DNA of 64,000 nucleotides from an uncultured Tropicimonas sp. (GCA_947497945.1 CANMIP010000027.1:1-64000); one strand, 5' to 3'. Numbered from the stretch's first letter, positions 1 through 10,494 are shown. Notes: generated by a model from the sequence alone, not told the origin. Numbers and translations: made by a program.

Positions 1-1341
1 CACGGCCATCGTGATCGAGGCCATCGGCATCGTTTCGGACCTTCTGCGCTGAGCCAAGGGCGCTACTTGAGTCATTGCCTCTCCATTTGGCGATGAGGGC
101 ACCTGCGGCCTCGCAATACCGCTGTCGCGCGAGAGCAAACTCCGGGTCCTTGGAGAGTTGGGGGAGTATATGCGAAACTGTCTCACTGCCGCATCGGCCG
201 CATTGCCTGCACCGCCCCAGATACTATCGTCGCCCGCACCGCCCGATACGTTATCGTCGCCGTCGCCAAGCCAGACCTGGTCGCTTCCACTGCCGCCGAT
301 GACGATAACATTGCCGCCATCGGTCACCGCCATGATCCCCAGCCCCGAGGCACTGGCGTCGATCAGGTCGGCATGGTCGGTGGTTTCGATTACCTCGATC
401 GAGGTGAACTCGTTCGTGGCGCCGCCAATGTCGTCTCCGAACTCGCAGACGCCGGAACTGTCTCCAGTATAGCTGACCTGGCCCCCCTGTTCGGCGTTCT
501 CATCGGCAAAGACGAGCGTGTCATACCAGCCCTCGCCATGCATATCGGTGGTCCCGTCGTCGAAATACGAACTGTCGCGGGAAAGCAGCGCGCCTTTGCC
601 GCTGGTCGCTTGGGTGGATTCGAGCAGGATCGTGCCTTCGCCGAGTTGGAATGCATCGTCAGGCTCGACCAGGACATAATCGTCCACCCCGTCCAGGTAG
701 AACCCGCCATCAAACGGCGTCGCGCCGTTCACATCGGTGCCGTCCTGCGCCACGCCGTCAAGCGCCGTGGCATCGTCGCCGGCGAGGTCCGTGGCCGATG
801 TCTTGTCGAAATTCCAATCCACGATCAGGCCGGTAGCGACGAGATCCTCCGGGACGACCAGTGTCTCGACCGACAGGGTGATATCGTCGATGGCACCAGA
901 AGAATAGAAGGTGACCTCCATCGAAGAGACAGCCTCCGCACCGATATCGATCCAGGTTTCTCCCCCGTCCACGGTCCCGGAAATCTCGACCGTCTTTACC
1001 AGGGTTCCATCCGCATCGTAGCAGGAGATCGTCCCTCCACCCTCGCCGTCGATGACATTCAGGCCGCTGACATCGGTCGAGTATGCGAAATCGAGGGTCA
1101 GGGTGCCGCCGGCGGCATTGTCATCGGGATCCGTGCTGTCTCCATCCTCCGAGATGATCAGTGCCATGCCCGCAGTGTCGGAGGCGAGATCCGTGTCCTC
1201 CCCCGTGGGGTTGGCCGTGTCGAAGATCATCGCAGCGTTGGCGGCATTCGAAGACGAAATTGTCACGCCATATTGCGCGTATTGATCGCTGACGAGCGTT
1301 CCCGCCGTCAGGTCATTAAAATCAAGTACGACATCAACCAT
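1..1341 (-). CDS. RTX/LamG-like secreted protein, 3' end outside window
   Basis: The minus frame opens with an ATG at 1341 and has no stop before base 1. The N-terminal 160 or so residues are an acidic, Ser/Gly/Asp-rich beta-type domain (DFNDLTAGTLV, then FDTANPTGEDTD and ISEDGDSTDPDDN). A LamG/concanavalin-like stretch follows (FYLDGVDDYVLVEPDD). Near plus positions 200-300 there are calcium-binding RTX-type turns (GGSGSDQVWLGDGDDN, GGAGDDSIWGG). Proteins of this build in Rhodobacteraceae are type I secreted, calcium-binding extracellular proteins, usually with a C-terminal secretion signal. Below about position 187 the glycine/aspartate pattern stops abruptly although the frame stays open. 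The true C-terminus may therefore be frameshifted, truncated or replaced. Function is inferred from composition only. Confidence 0.6.
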   Translation of the reverse strand, partial: MVDVVLDFNDLTAGTLVSDQYAQYGVTISSSNAANAAMIFDTANPTGEDTDLASDTAGMALIISEDGDSTDPDDNAAGGTLTLDFAYSTDVSGLNVIDGEGGGTISCYDADGTLVKTVEISGTVDGGETWIDIGAEAVSSMEVTFYSSGAIDDITLSVETLVVPEDLVATGLIVDWNFDKTSATDLAGDDATALDGVAQDGTDVNGATPFDGGFYLDGVDDYVLVEPDDAFQLGEGTILLESTQATSGKGALLSRDSSYFDDGTTDMHGEGWYDTLVFADENAEQGGQVSYTGDSSGVCEFGDDIGGATNEFTSIEVIETTDHADLIDASASGLGIMAVTDGGNVIVIGGSGSDQVWLGDGDDNVSGGAGDDSIWGGAGNAADAAVRQFRIYSPNSPRTRSLLSRDSGIARPQVPSSPNGEAMTQVAPLAQRRRSETMPMASITMAV

Positions 1342-2082
1342 GTTGTTCACCGAGCAGTTCCGATGGCCGGAAAACAGACCCAATGCATTGAATAGAGAGT
1401 CCATTCTGGACCGCAGGGGGGCGTTTTGCTCGAATTCTGTGCCAGGGGCAGCAGGCTGGTGCCCGTCCCGTGCACCCGCTCAGCGCAAAAGCGAAAGGTG
1501 CCAGACAGATCTATCCCGAATGTGTCCCGCAGAGTGGCAGTCTACATCTCGAGAGTGCTGCGTGGGAGGATAAGAAAAACTGAGTTCTTCCAATGCAGTC
1601 GAGGCAAGGTTGCGAAGAATTCGTTTCAAATCAATCCCACTCGAACCAACGGTTTTTTCTTGTTGCGCAGAGGTTCGAGAAGGATGCATCCAAAGCTGCC
1701 GCGATGGCTGGATGACAGCATATTTCTTGCTGAAGCGGCAAGCTGTGCCTGCCACGACAACCGGCACCATGAGGTTGATTGAGCCCTTTTCCGCAGCGGG
1801 CGGGAGTGACAAAAAACGGACCCGGATTGCGATCTGCCGAATGATGATCGAGTGACCGCATTATCCGCTTGCCTGACCTCAATGCGAACCGCCGCGAACG
1901 AGTGGATTCCGCCCATCTTGACTGGTGATGCGTCAGGGACAGTAGATTTCTCGCGCTCGCAGCGTAGGTTCGGATGGTCGGCATGGCCGCCGCTGGCGCA
2001 GTCGCAATATGTTGAACTATCGGTTCATTCCGGTCATCCGCTGCTGCTCCTGACAGTCTGGACTATCCCGTATGGAATCGAA
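1342..2082. other. Non-coding stretch, no gene recognised
   Basis: About 740 bases lie between the start of the RTX-like gene and the terminator of icd. Short open frames on both strands give low-complexity or basic translations without any recognisable domain or ribosome site. I see no gene, RNA gene or repeat here. The part next to 1342 presumably holds the promoter of the minus-strand RTX gene. Confidence 0.5.
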
Positions 2083-2110
2083 ACGCCCGCCCCGTTCCCG
2101 GGACGGGCGT
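2083..2110 (-). terminator. Stem-loop terminator of icd
   Basis: An 11-bp GC-rich stem (2083-2093 with 2100-2110, one G-U pair when read on the minus strand) closes a 6-base loop just downstream of the icd stop. On the minus strand it is followed by a short T run (TTTCGATT), consistent with intrinsic termination. Confidence 0.65.
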
Positions 2111-2133
2111 CATTTCTGTCACCGGGTCTCTCT

Positions 2134-4347
2134 TCAGCCGATGATCGCGTTCAATGTCGCCGAGGGGCGCATCACTGCCGCGGTCTTGGCCGGGTCGGTG
2201 TTGTAGTACCCACCGAGATCGACGGCATCGCCCTGGGCTGCGGCCAGCTCACCGAGGATCGCCGCCTCGCCATCGGCCAGCGCCTTCGCGATAGGCGCAA
2301 AATGCGCGGCCAGATCGGCATCGTCGGCTTGCGCGGCCAGCGCTTCAGCCCAGTAGCGGGCGAACCAGTAATGGCTGTCGCGGTTGTCCGGTTGACCGAC
2401 CTTGCGCGACGGCGAGCGGTTGTCGTCGAGAATGCCCTGGGTCGCGGCCTCGGCGGCGGCGCCGAGCACGCCGGCCTTGGCATTGCCGGTGCTGTCGGCG
2501 AGGAAGTTGAAGCTCTCGCCAAGCGCGCAGAACTCGCCCATGGAATCCCAGCGCAGGTGACCTTCGGCCACGAGCTGTTGAACGTGCTTGGGCGCGGAGC
2601 CGCCGGCGCCGGTCTCGAACAGGCCGCCGCCATTCATCAGCTTGACGATGGAAAGCATCTTGGCCGAGGTCCCGAGCTCCAGGATCGGGAAGAGATCCGT
2701 CAGGTAGTCGCGCAGCACGTTGCCGGTGACGGCGATGGAATCCTTGCCGGCGGTGATCGTTTCCAGCGACTGGCGGGTTGCTTCACGCGGCGCCATGATC
2801 TGGAATTTATCCGAAACGCCAGCGGCTTCCAGTGCGGGCTTCACATATTCGATCAGTTCGGAATCATGGGCGCGGCTGGCATCGAGCCAGAAGATCGCTT
2901 CCGATCCGGTCAGGCGCTGGCGGTCGATCGCAAGCTGGATCCAGTTCTCGATCGGAGCTTTCTTCACGGTGCAGGCGCGCCAGATATCGCCGGTCTCGAC
3001 CTCATGCGAAAGCAGCACCTCACCATTGGCCAGAACGATGCGGATCACGCCATCGGCCGGGGCCTCGAAGGTGGTCGGGTGGGAGCCGTATTCCTCCGCT
3101 TTCTGCGCCATCAGGCCGACATTGGCGACAGCACCGGCGGTGGCCGGGTTCAGCGCGCCATTGGCTTTGAAGAAGTTGATCGTCTCGTCATAGATGGTCG
3201 CGTAGCAGCGGTCGGGGATGACGCAATTGGCGTCGCCCTTGGCGCCGGTCTGGTCCCAGCCCTTGCCGCCGGCGCGTATCACGGCCGGCATGGAGGCGTC
3301 GATGATGACATCGGACGGCACGTGCAGGCCGGTGATGCCCTTGTCGCTGTCGACCATGTAGATCGAGGGGCGCTCGGCGGTCACGGCCTCTATGGCGGCC
3401 ATGATCTCGGCATTGCCCTTGACCCGCTCCAGCAGGTCGCCCATGCCGGAATTGGCATTGACGCCAAGGGCTTCCATTTCGGCGCCGAATTTCTCGAAGA
3501 CCGGCGCAAGCCAGGCCTTGACGCCGAAGCCGAAGATGATCGGGTCCGAGACCTTCATCATCGTCGCCTTCAGGTGCAGCGAGAACATGGTGCCATCGGC
3601 TTTCGTGTCCTCGATCGCCTCGGCGAGGAAGGCGGAGAGCGCCTTCACGGACATGAAGGTCGCGTCACAGATCGTGCCTTCTTCCAGCGGCCAGTTCTCT
3701 TTCTTGGCGCCGACCGAGCCGTCCTTGGCAACGAACTCGATCTTCGCCGGGCCGGCCTGGGCGGCGGTGATGGTGGCGGATTTCTCGTTGGCGTAGAAGT
3801 CGTCGCCGGACATGGACGAGACCTTGGTCTTGCTGTCGGCACTCCAGGTTCCCATCGAATGCGGGTTCGCCTGGGCGAAGTTCTTCACCGCCTTGGCGGC
3901 GCGGCGGTCGGAATTGCCCTCGCGCAGCACCGGGTTCACGGCCGAGCCCTTGATCGCGTCATACTTGGCGCGCGCGTCCTTTTCGGCGTCGGTCTTCGGT
4001 TCCTCGGGATAATCCGGCACCGGGAAACCCTGGCCCTGCAGCTCGGCGATGGCGGCGGTCAGCTGCGGCACGGAGGCCGAGATGTTGGGCAGCTTGATGA
4101 CATTGGCGCCCGGCGTCTTCACCAGCTCACCCAGCTCGGCCAGATCGTCGGAGATCCGCTGATCCTCGGCGAGATATTCGGGGAAGGCAGACAGAATGCG
4201 GCCAGCGACCGAAATATCCTTGGTGCCGACATTGATTCCGGCCGCATCGGCGAATTTCCGGATGATCGGCAGCAGCGAGGCAGAGGCCAGTTCGGGCGCT
4301 TCGTCTACCTTTGTATACAGAATGTCGGGCGTCTGGTTATCAGTCAT
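2134..4347 (-). CDS. icd: NADP-dependent isocitrate dehydrogenase, monomeric type
   Basis: This is the 737-residue monomeric isocitrate dehydrogenase. It converts isocitrate and NADP+ to 2-oxoglutarate, CO2 and NADPH in the cytosolic TCA cycle. The length matches the roughly 740-residue monomeric family and not the 400-residue homodimer. The N-terminus ([19 protein letters not shown]) and the NSDRRA stretch at residues 145-150, which belongs to the substrate-binding region of this family, are typical. The downstream core ([31 protein letters not shown]) also fits. It stands alone with its own terminator at 2083-2110. The upstream gene is divergent, so it has its own promoter within 4348-4613. 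Confidence 0.96.
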   Translation of the reverse strand: MTDNQTPDILYTKVDEAPELASASLLPIIRKFADAAGINVGTKDISVAGRILSAFPEYLAEDQRISDDLAELGELVKTPGANVIKLPNISASVPQLTAAIAELQGQGFPVPDYPEEPKTDAEKDARAKYDAIKGSAVNPVLREGNSDRRAAKAVKNFAQANPHSMGTWSADSKTKVSSMSGDDFYANEKSATITAAQAGPAKIEFVAKDGSVGAKKENWPLEEGTICDATFMSVKALSAFLAEAIEDTKADGTMFSLHLKATMMKVSDPIIFGFGVKAWLAPVFEKFGAEMEALGVNANSGMGDLLERVKGNAEIMAAIEAVTAERPSIYMVDSDKGITGLHVPSDVIIDASMPAVIRAGGKGWDQTGAKGDANCVIPDRCYATIYDETINFFKANGALNPATAGAVANVGLMAQKAEEYGSHPTTFEAPADGVIRIVLANGEVLLSHEVETGDIWRACTVKKAPIENWIQLAIDRQRLTGSEAIFWLDASRAHDSELIEYVKPALEAAGVSDKFQIMAPREATRQSLETITAGKDSIAVTGNVLRDYLTDLFPILELGTSAKMLSIVKLMNGGGLFETGAGGSAPKHVQQLVAEGHLRWDSMGEFCALGESFNFLADSTGNAKAGVLGAAAEAATQGILDDNRSPSRKVGQPDNRDSHYWFARYWAEALAAQADDADLAAHFAPIAKALADGEAAILGELAAAQGDAVDLGGYYNTDPAKTAAVMRPSATLNAIIG

Positions 4348-4613
4348 TTGTCTTTACCTCACAAGCGATTAGTTGATGTTCCTCATGCCGGATCGTCACG
4401 GTTTGGCATCCCCCAATGCCGGATTCCATGGCCGCAGCCCCGGTTCGGGCGGCACATTAGCGCGTCTGGCGGAACATGCAAATGCGACCTTAGGTGTGCA
4501 GTTGCGGCATTTCCGGTCTGCGTCCTGCGAAAGGCTCGGCCGCGCCGTACTTCCGCCGTTTACCTTCGCTTCTCGGCGCCGCATCATGCGCGGGCAGGAA
4601 ACGGGAGAAGATC

Positions 4614-6827
4614 ATGGGGCAGGGGCCGGATCTGGGAGGCAGGATCGTTGCGCATCGGAACGACCGCATGGGCGGGCGCCTGATCTCGATCCTCAACGCC
4701 ATCCGGATCTCGCGCGATTACGATATTCCCTATGTCATCGCCTGGGTCAGCCACGGCCGCACGGCCGAAGAGCTCAAGGAACCGACCGATATCTTCACGC
4801 CGGATTTCGTCGAGCGCTATTTCGTCCCCGGCGATATAACTGCCGAGCAATGGGCCGCGCTGGACGATCTCGACGCCACGCATCGCACGACCGAAGCCGC
4901 GTTTCGCGAGGCAATCGCCTCCGGAGCCGGGTTCCTGTCGCAGCGGCCGGTCGGTACGACCGTGCTGCCTTGGGAGGAAGAGGGCCCGGTCGCCGAACGG
5001 CTGGCCGCCTGTTTCGACGGGATCGGCTTTTGCAACACGATCCGCCGCGTCTCCGCGAAGATCGACGAAAAGCTCGCCGGCACCCATCTGAGCGCCTATC
5101 ACATTCGCCGCGGTGACATCATCTCCAACCCGATCACCTCGCAGAAGCTCTGGCCGAACAAGTATATCCCGCGCGAGTTCTACGAGGTCCATCTCAGGCA
5201 CCAGCTCGAAGATCCCGACGCCGCCTGTCTCGTCTTTTCGGATACCCGCCACGAAGTCGACCAGCTCAAGGCGGCTGGCGGCGACCGGGTGATGACCTTC
5301 GAGGAGCTTGTGGGCGACGAGGAGCTCAAGCTCGGACAGCGCGACTTCCTCGAACTCTTCGCCATGTCGCGCTGCAAGGAGATCTACGGACCGCCGCATT
5401 CCGCCTTCTCGCAGACGGCGGCGACGATGGGCGGCGGGACGGTCTATCCGGTCGAAGACGCGCTCACGCCCGAGGCGCATTCCGAGGCGATGGAGCTGCT
5501 GATCTCGCGCATGGATGCGCCGAAGCGGCATTTCCTTGGCGATGGCGACATGGGGCAGTGCTTTCCCTTCGTGATCGCGCATCTGCGGGGGCGGGGCGAA
5601 GCGGACCGGGCGCGAACCCTGCTGGCAACGCAGGTCAATCGCGGCTTCTCCAAGCCCTATATCTATCCGGCGATCAGCGAGCTCTGCGTCGAGTGCAACG
5701 ACCTCGAGGGGGCAAAGAAGGTGATTGCGGCGGCCTGGTCGCGCCCGGTTTCGGGCGACGACGCGCTCTGTTCGGTCGCCGCCCATGCCGCGCTGGCGCA
5801 TCTGCAGGCCGGGGAGGTGCGGGACGCGCATCGCTGGGCGCATGTTGCCTGGTGGCTGGGACCGATGGACCGGATCGTGCCCAGCGTGCTGTCGGCGCTG
5901 CTCTCGGCCGGGGTCATGGATGTGGCCCCGAGCTACCCGATCGACAGGCGGATGCTCGTGCGCAAGGGCAACCTCTTCCCGGGCGCAGATGCCTATCTGT
6001 CGAAGCTCAATGCGGTGGAGCCGCCGGAAGGCTGGGGCGCGCAAGGCAAGGTCGCCTATCCCTGGGAAGTGGCGCTGCGGGACTGGCGGCTCATCCACGG
6101 CAAGCGGGTCGGGCGCGGGTTCTGGAACCACACGCGGATCCGCAACGGGCTTGGCCGGCTGGAAAAGACCAACTCGCGGATGGCCGGCGCGCCGGAACTC
6201 GAAAGCGCGGCCTCGGTGATGCTGCGCGATCTTGGTGAGCATGACGCGGCTTTGGCGCGCAACCGGGCCGCGCTGCGCGCCTATCCCGACGAGCCTCTCT
6301 ATCTCAAGCGCGAGGCCGATACGCTGCTGGAAGCCGGGATGGCGCAGGCAGCGCTGGTGCGGCTGGAGGAGGCCACGGAGGCCTCGGGGCGGCAGGCCTG
6401 CTATCTCGCCGCGCTTGGCAATGCCTATGGCAAGGCGGGCCGGCCCGAGGAAATGACCGAAGCCTTCACCGACCTGGCGGGGCAGGAACATGATCTGATC
6501 GAACTCCTGTTGATGACAGCCGATGTGCTGCGGCGGCGTCCGGCGACACGGGAGGCGGCGCTGGTGCAGATCAACAAGGCGGCGCGGCTCGGACATGGCT
6601 CGCTGCGGCTGCAGACGCTCAAGGCCCGGATCCTGGCCGAGACCGGGCAGATGGAGGCCGCGGCGGGGCTGTTTCGGCAAATGGCGCGCGGCGGTCTCGC
6701 TCAGCCGGCGAGCTTCGCACATATGTACCGGATCTTCGGCAAGGCCGGGGAGCTGGCCATGGTCGAGGCGGTTGTGGCGGAAAGCCCCTACGAGATGGCG
6801 GAGATCCGGGACCTGGCGGGCGGTTAG
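4614..6827 (+). CDS. Fucosyltransferase-like protein with C-terminal TPR-like region
   Basis: A 737-residue protein. The start at 4614 is chosen because GGGAGAAG lies just upstream; an open frame extends further 5' but without a ribosome site. Residues 1-300 look like the GT11/GT23 alpha-fucosyltransferase fold: VAHRNDRMGGRL near the N-terminus, HIRRGD at 163-168 (the conserved nucleotide-sugar binding motif), then LVFSDT and DFLELFAMSRCKEIYGPPHSAFS. The C-terminal 400 residues are alanine-rich helical repeats resembling TPRs (ALARNRAALRAYPDEPLYLK). It probably acts in cytoplasmic glycan assembly or protein glycosylation. Donor and acceptor cannot be read from the sequence. The next gene follows 208 bases downstream on the same strand. 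Confidence 0.7.
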   Translation: MGQGPDLGGRIVAHRNDRMGGRLISILNAIRISRDYDIPYVIAWVSHGRTAEELKEPTDIFTPDFVERYFVPGDITAEQWAALDDLDATHRTTEAAFREAIASGAGFLSQRPVGTTVLPWEEEGPVAERLAACFDGIGFCNTIRRVSAKIDEKLAGTHLSAYHIRRGDIISNPITSQKLWPNKYIPREFYEVHLRHQLEDPDAACLVFSDTRHEVDQLKAAGGDRVMTFEELVGDEELKLGQRDFLELFAMSRCKEIYGPPHSAFSQTAATMGGGTVYPVEDALTPEAHSEAMELLISRMDAPKRHFLGDGDMGQCFPFVIAHLRGRGEADRARTLLATQVNRGFSKPYIYPAISELCVECNDLEGAKKVIAAAWSRPVSGDDALCSVAAHAALAHLQAGEVRDAHRWAHVAWWLGPMDRIVPSVLSALLSAGVMDVAPSYPIDRRMLVRKGNLFPGADAYLSKLNAVEPPEGWGAQGKVAYPWEVALRDWRLIHGKRVGRGFWNHTRIRNGLGRLEKTNSRMAGAPELESAASVMLRDLGEHDAALARNRAALRAYPDEPLYLKREADTLLEAGMAQAALVRLEEATEASGRQACYLAALGNAYGKAGRPEEMTEAFTDLAGQEHDLIELLLMTADVLRRRPATREAALVQINKAARLGHGSLRLQTLKARILAETGQMEAAAGLFRQMARGGLAQPASFAHMYRIFGKAGELAMVEAVVAESPYEMAEIRDLAGG

Positions 6828-7035
6828 CTCCCGCGCGCCATCCGCGCCCGATCCTGCGCTTGACGCAACGTCCGTCATTGGCGCATCGTTGGGGAATGCA
6901 TTTCGCATGGAGACGGCACACGCGGCGCCAATTGGGGCCTGCGTGGATTTTACCCGGGGCTTCCTGTTAAAGAAAACAGTTTTGTTTCATGGTTTTGGCG
7001 GCCTTTCTTGATGGACGCAAAGCAGGAGAGATACA

Positions 7036-7563
7036 TTGGTTGGACGGATTGATCAGCTCAAGGCGCAATTGTTCCAGCGCCAGACATTCGTGGCTGGCGG
7101 GCATGGCGCGCGCCGCCCGGCACATGGGACGATGACGCTTCCAAAGGGGATCACGCTCTATTTTTACGTGCGCGACACCGAGAGCCTGCCCAACAGCGTC
7201 GGCCAGAAAGTCGACAAGATCCTGGCCGGCGGCGCGGCGCCCGCGCCCGTGGCGGTGCTGCGCGGCGGCAGCTATTGCTGGAACTACCATCTCTACAGCC
7301 CGCGCAATGGCGGCTATCTGAGCCTGGCCTCCTCGAGCAAGGCCGACAGCCATTACATCACGACCGATGACAGCGCCAATGGCATCTCGCTCAAGAGCAT
7401 CTGCGAGACGATTGTCCGGGCCTGTCCGGTCGCGGACCTGCATTGGAGTGCCTGCCGGTCGACCGAGGCCGATGGCGATGTCTTCCCGGACACGCTGACG
7501 CCGACTTATCCGCCGGGCTCGGCGCTGGCGAATCTTGCGGCGAAAGCCGGAAAGATCGCCTAG
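7036..7563 (+). CDS. Stv-like putative adhesin-domain protein
   Basis: A 175-residue protein beginning at a TTG, supported by a strong AGGAGAG ribosome site 7-13 bases upstream. Residues 20-110 (VAGGHGARRPAHGTMTLP, then GITLYFYVRD, LRGGSYCWNYHLYSPRNGGY, HYITTDDSANGISLKSIC) resemble the Stv domain found in small bacterial proteins annotated as putative adhesins: a Gly-His-Gly start, a P-G-I/V-T-L-x-F-Y strand and a final G-I-S-L-x-x-I-C. There is no signal peptide or membrane segment, so a surface role is doubtful. It could be a small enzyme-like or toxin-like domain. It lies downstream of the fucosyltransferase-like gene on the same strand and converges on fdsA. Confidence 0.5.
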   Translation: MVGRIDQLKAQLFQRQTFVAGGHGARRPAHGTMTLPKGITLYFYVRDTESLPNSVGQKVDKILAGGAAPAPVAVLRGGSYCWNYHLYSPRNGGYLSLASSSKADSHYITTDDSANGISLKSICETIVRACPVADLHWSACRSTEADGDVFPDTLTPTYPPGSALANLAAKAGKIA

Positions 7564-7731
7564 AGAATCGGCCTGTTTCAGCGGCGGGACTGGTCGTCGT
7601 CTTCATCGCGGCGGAGGGCATCCGGCACGGAAGCCATGCGACGCCTCCGCGCCATGCGACGCCAATGCGGGGCGACGCCGGCTCGGTTTCCGTGGCGCGT
7701 TTTTCCTCCGCAGGGGCTATTCCGCCCGTTC

Positions 7732-10494
7732 TCAGGCCTCCACCGCCTCGACCTTGACGGCTGAATACTTGAACTCCGGGATCTTGCCGACAGGATCCAG
7801 CGCCGGATTGGTCAACAGGTTCGCCGCCGCCTCGACAAAGGCGAAGGGGACGAAGACCATGTCCGGCGAGATCGCCCGATCCGCCCGCGCCATGATCTCG
7901 ATCGAGCCACGCCGGGTCGACAACCGGACCATCTCGCCCGGCGCGACACCGAGCTTGCGCAGGGTCGCGGGATGGAGCGAGCAATTCGCCTCCGGCTCCA
8001 TCGCGTCGAGCACCCTGGAGCGCCGGGTCATCGAGCCGGTATGCCAATGTTCGAGCTGCCGGCCGGTTGTCATCACCATCGGGAAATCGGCATCCGGCGC
8101 CTCGTCCGGCGCCACGATGGCGGCGGGGGTGAACTTCGCCCGACCCTCGGCGCGCGGGAAACCATCGCCGAAGACAACAGCCTGTCCCGGGTCGCTCGGG
8201 GAGAGCGACGGGTAGGTCACCGTCTCGCGCTCCAGCCGCTCCCAGGTGATATTGTCGAGGCTCGCCATCACCTGTTTCATCTCGGCGAAGATCTCGCTGG
8301 GATGGGCATAGCTCCAGCCCAGGCCGAGCCGTCTCGCCAGTTCGGTCGTGATCTGCCAATCCTCGCGGGCCTCGCCCGGCGGCGCGACCGCCGCGCGCAC
8401 CATCTGGACCTGCCGGTTGGTGTTGGAGACGGTTCCCGTCTTCTCGTAGAGGGCAGAGGCCGGCAGGATCACATCGGCATAATTCGCTGTTTCCGTGAGG
8501 AAAATATCCTGCACTACGAGATGTTCCAACTTGGCCAGCGCGTCGCGGGCATGGGCCACATCCGGGTCCGACATGGCCGGGTTCTCGCCGAGAATATACA
8601 TGCCGCGGATTGCCCCCGCATGCACATCATCAAGGATCTCGGTGACGGTCTGGCCCTTCTGGGCGGAGAAATCCTCCATCTCCCAGAGCGAGGTGAATGT
8701 CGCCCGGATGCCGTCATCGGTCACGCTTTGGTAATCGGGCAGGAACATCGGGATCAGCCCGGCATCGGAGGCGCCCTGCACGTTGTTCTGGCCGCGCAGC
8801 GGGTGCAGCCCCGTGCCGGGCCGGCCGACATGGCCGCACATGAGCGCGAGGCTGATCAGGCAGCGGGAATTGTCGGTGCCGTGGATATGCTGGCTGACGC
8901 CCATGCCCCAGAAGATCATCCCGGCTTTCGCCCCGGCGAAGGTCCGGGCAACGTCCCGCAATGTCTCGGCATCTATGCCGCAGAGATCGGCCATCTTTTC
9001 CGGCGCGAAATCAGCCAGATGCGCCTTCTCCGCCTCCCAGTTCTCGGTGAAACGGTCGATATAGGACGCGTCGAAAAGCTCCTCCTCGACAATGGTCGCC
9101 ATGATCGCGTTGAGCATGGCCACATCCGTTCCGGGACGGAATTGCAGGTTATGCGAGGCGAAACGTTTCAGCCCGGTGCCGCGCGGATCCATCATGATCA
9201 GCTTGCCGCCCCTCTGCGTGAACTGCTTGAAGAAGGTCGCGGCGACGGGATGGTTTTCCAGCGGGTTGCAGCCGATCAGGATGGCAACATCGGCATTCTC
9301 GATCTCGTTGAACGTCGCCGTCACCGCGCCCGAACCGACATTCTCCAGCAGGGCCGCGACCGAGGAAGCATGGCAGAGCCGGGTGCAGTGATCGACATTG
9401 TTATGTCCGAAGCCTTCGCGGATGAGCCGCTGGAAGAGATAGGCCTCTTCATTGGTGCATTTCGCCGAGCCGAACCCGGCCACGGCCCGCCCGCCATGCG
9501 CCGCGCGCAGACCGGCCAGCCCGCCCGCCGCCGCGTCCAGCGCCTCGTCCCAGCTTGCCTCGCGGAAATGGGTCAAGAGGTTGCCGGGATCGACATTGAG
9601 CCCCTTCGCCGGCGCATCCTCGCGCCGGATCAGGGGCTTGGTCAGCCGGTGCCCGTGGTGGATATAATCATAGCCGAAGCGCCCCTTGACGCAGAGCCGC
9701 CCTTCATTGGCCGGCCCGTTGATCCCCTCGACATGGGCGATCTTGCCGTCCTTCACCTTGAGATTGACGAGGCAACCAACCCCGCAGAAGGGGCAGACCG
9801 ACTGCGTCTCGCTGTCGAAATCATTCTTGTCGCCGCGTTGCGCCGCGTCGAGGATCGACGCCGGCATCAGCGCCCCCGTCGGGCAGGCCTGCACGCATTC
9901 ACCGCAGGCCACGCAGGTTGAACTTCCCATCGCATCCGACTGATCGAACACGGGAAAAGCGTCATGCCCGCGCCCGGCCATGCCGATCACGTCATTGACC
10001 TGCACCTCACGGCAAGCGCGCACGCAGAGCCCGCACTGGATGCAGGCATCGAGATTGACCCGCATCGCGACATGGCTGTCATCGAGCAGCGGGATGCGTT
10101 CTTTCTCCAGCGCCGGGAAGCGGCTCTCCTTGACGCCGACCTGGTCGGCCGTCTCCCAGAACTGGCTGGAGAGGTCATGCGCGTCCTCTCGCTCCGGCTG
10201 GTCCGCCATCAGCATCTCGACCACCATCTTGCGCGCGCGCTCGGCCCGCACGGTGTCGGTTTTCACGACCATGCCGTCCACCGGCTCGCGGATGCAGGAG
10301 GCGGCAAGCGTGCGCTCACCCTCGATCTCCACCATGCAGGCGCGGCAATTGCCGTCCGGCCTGTAGCCGGGGGCGGGCTTGTGGCAGAGATGCGGGATCT
10401 TCAGGCCAGCGCCATTGGCAACCTCCCAGATCGACTGTCCGGGTTCGGCCTCGGCGGGCTTGCCATCAAGGGTGAAACGGATGGTTTCGGACAT
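7732..10494 (-). CDS. fdsA: NAD-dependent formate dehydrogenase, molybdenum catalytic alpha subunit
   Basis: A 920-residue protein with the FdsA architecture. It has an N-terminal [2Fe-2S] NuoG-like domain (Cys37, 50, 53, 67) and two [4Fe-4S] ferredoxin motifs (CIQCGLCVRAC at 151-161, CVACGECVQAC at 194-204). These are followed by the molybdopterin oxidoreductase domain with its own cluster (CPFCGVGC, from residue 234). The Mo ligand is a cysteine (Cys374 in DHCTRLCHASS), where E. coli FdhF has selenocysteine. The C-terminal MGD-binding domain ends the protein. It oxidises formate to CO2 and passes electrons to the FdsB/FdsG module. Its start overlaps the stop of the preceding small gene by one base (TGATG), so the two are translationally coupled. 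Confidence 0.95.
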   Translation of the reverse strand: MSETIRFTLDGKPAEAEPGQSIWEVANGAGLKIPHLCHKPAPGYRPDGNCRACMVEIEGERTLAASCIREPVDGMVVKTDTVRAERARKMVVEMLMADQPEREDAHDLSSQFWETADQVGVKESRFPALEKERIPLLDDSHVAMRVNLDACIQCGLCVRACREVQVNDVIGMAGRGHDAFPVFDQSDAMGSSTCVACGECVQACPTGALMPASILDAAQRGDKNDFDSETQSVCPFCGVGCLVNLKVKDGKIAHVEGINGPANEGRLCVKGRFGYDYIHHGHRLTKPLIRREDAPAKGLNVDPGNLLTHFREASWDEALDAAAGGLAGLRAAHGGRAVAGFGSAKCTNEEAYLFQRLIREGFGHNNVDHCTRLCHASSVAALLENVGSGAVTATFNEIENADVAILIGCNPLENHPVAATFFKQFTQRGGKLIMMDPRGTGLKRFASHNLQFRPGTDVAMLNAIMATIVEEELFDASYIDRFTENWEAEKAHLADFAPEKMADLCGIDAETLRDVARTFAGAKAGMIFWGMGVSQHIHGTDNSRCLISLALMCGHVGRPGTGLHPLRGQNNVQGASDAGLIPMFLPDYQSVTDDGIRATFTSLWEMEDFSAQKGQTVTEILDDVHAGAIRGMYILGENPAMSDPDVAHARDALAKLEHLVVQDIFLTETANYADVILPASALYEKTGTVSNTNRQVQMVRAAVAPPGEAREDWQITTELARRLGLGWSYAHPSEIFAEMKQVMASLDNITWERLERETVTYPSLSPSDPGQAVVFGDGFPRAEGRAKFTPAAIVAPDEAPDADFPMVMTTGRQLEHWHTGSMTRRSRVLDAMEPEANCSLHPATLRKLGVAPGEMVRLSTRRGSIEIMARADRAISPDMVFVPFAFVEAAANLLTNPALDPVGKIPEFKYSAVKVEAVEA

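Noticed and set aside
373-1395. 340-codon plus-strand open frame
   Set aside because: It lies antisense to the RTX/LamG-like gene, whose translation has a clear domain character while this frame does not.
1852-4683. 943-codon plus-strand open frame
   Set aside because: It is the antisense shadow of the monomeric isocitrate dehydrogenase gene. The translation is Arg/Gly/His-rich without domains.
4584-6908. 774-codon minus-strand open frame
   Set aside because: It is antisense to the fucosyltransferase-like gene. High GC makes long shadow frames common here.
7972-9921. 649-codon plus-strand open frame
   Set aside because: It is fully antisense to fdsA and has no domain.
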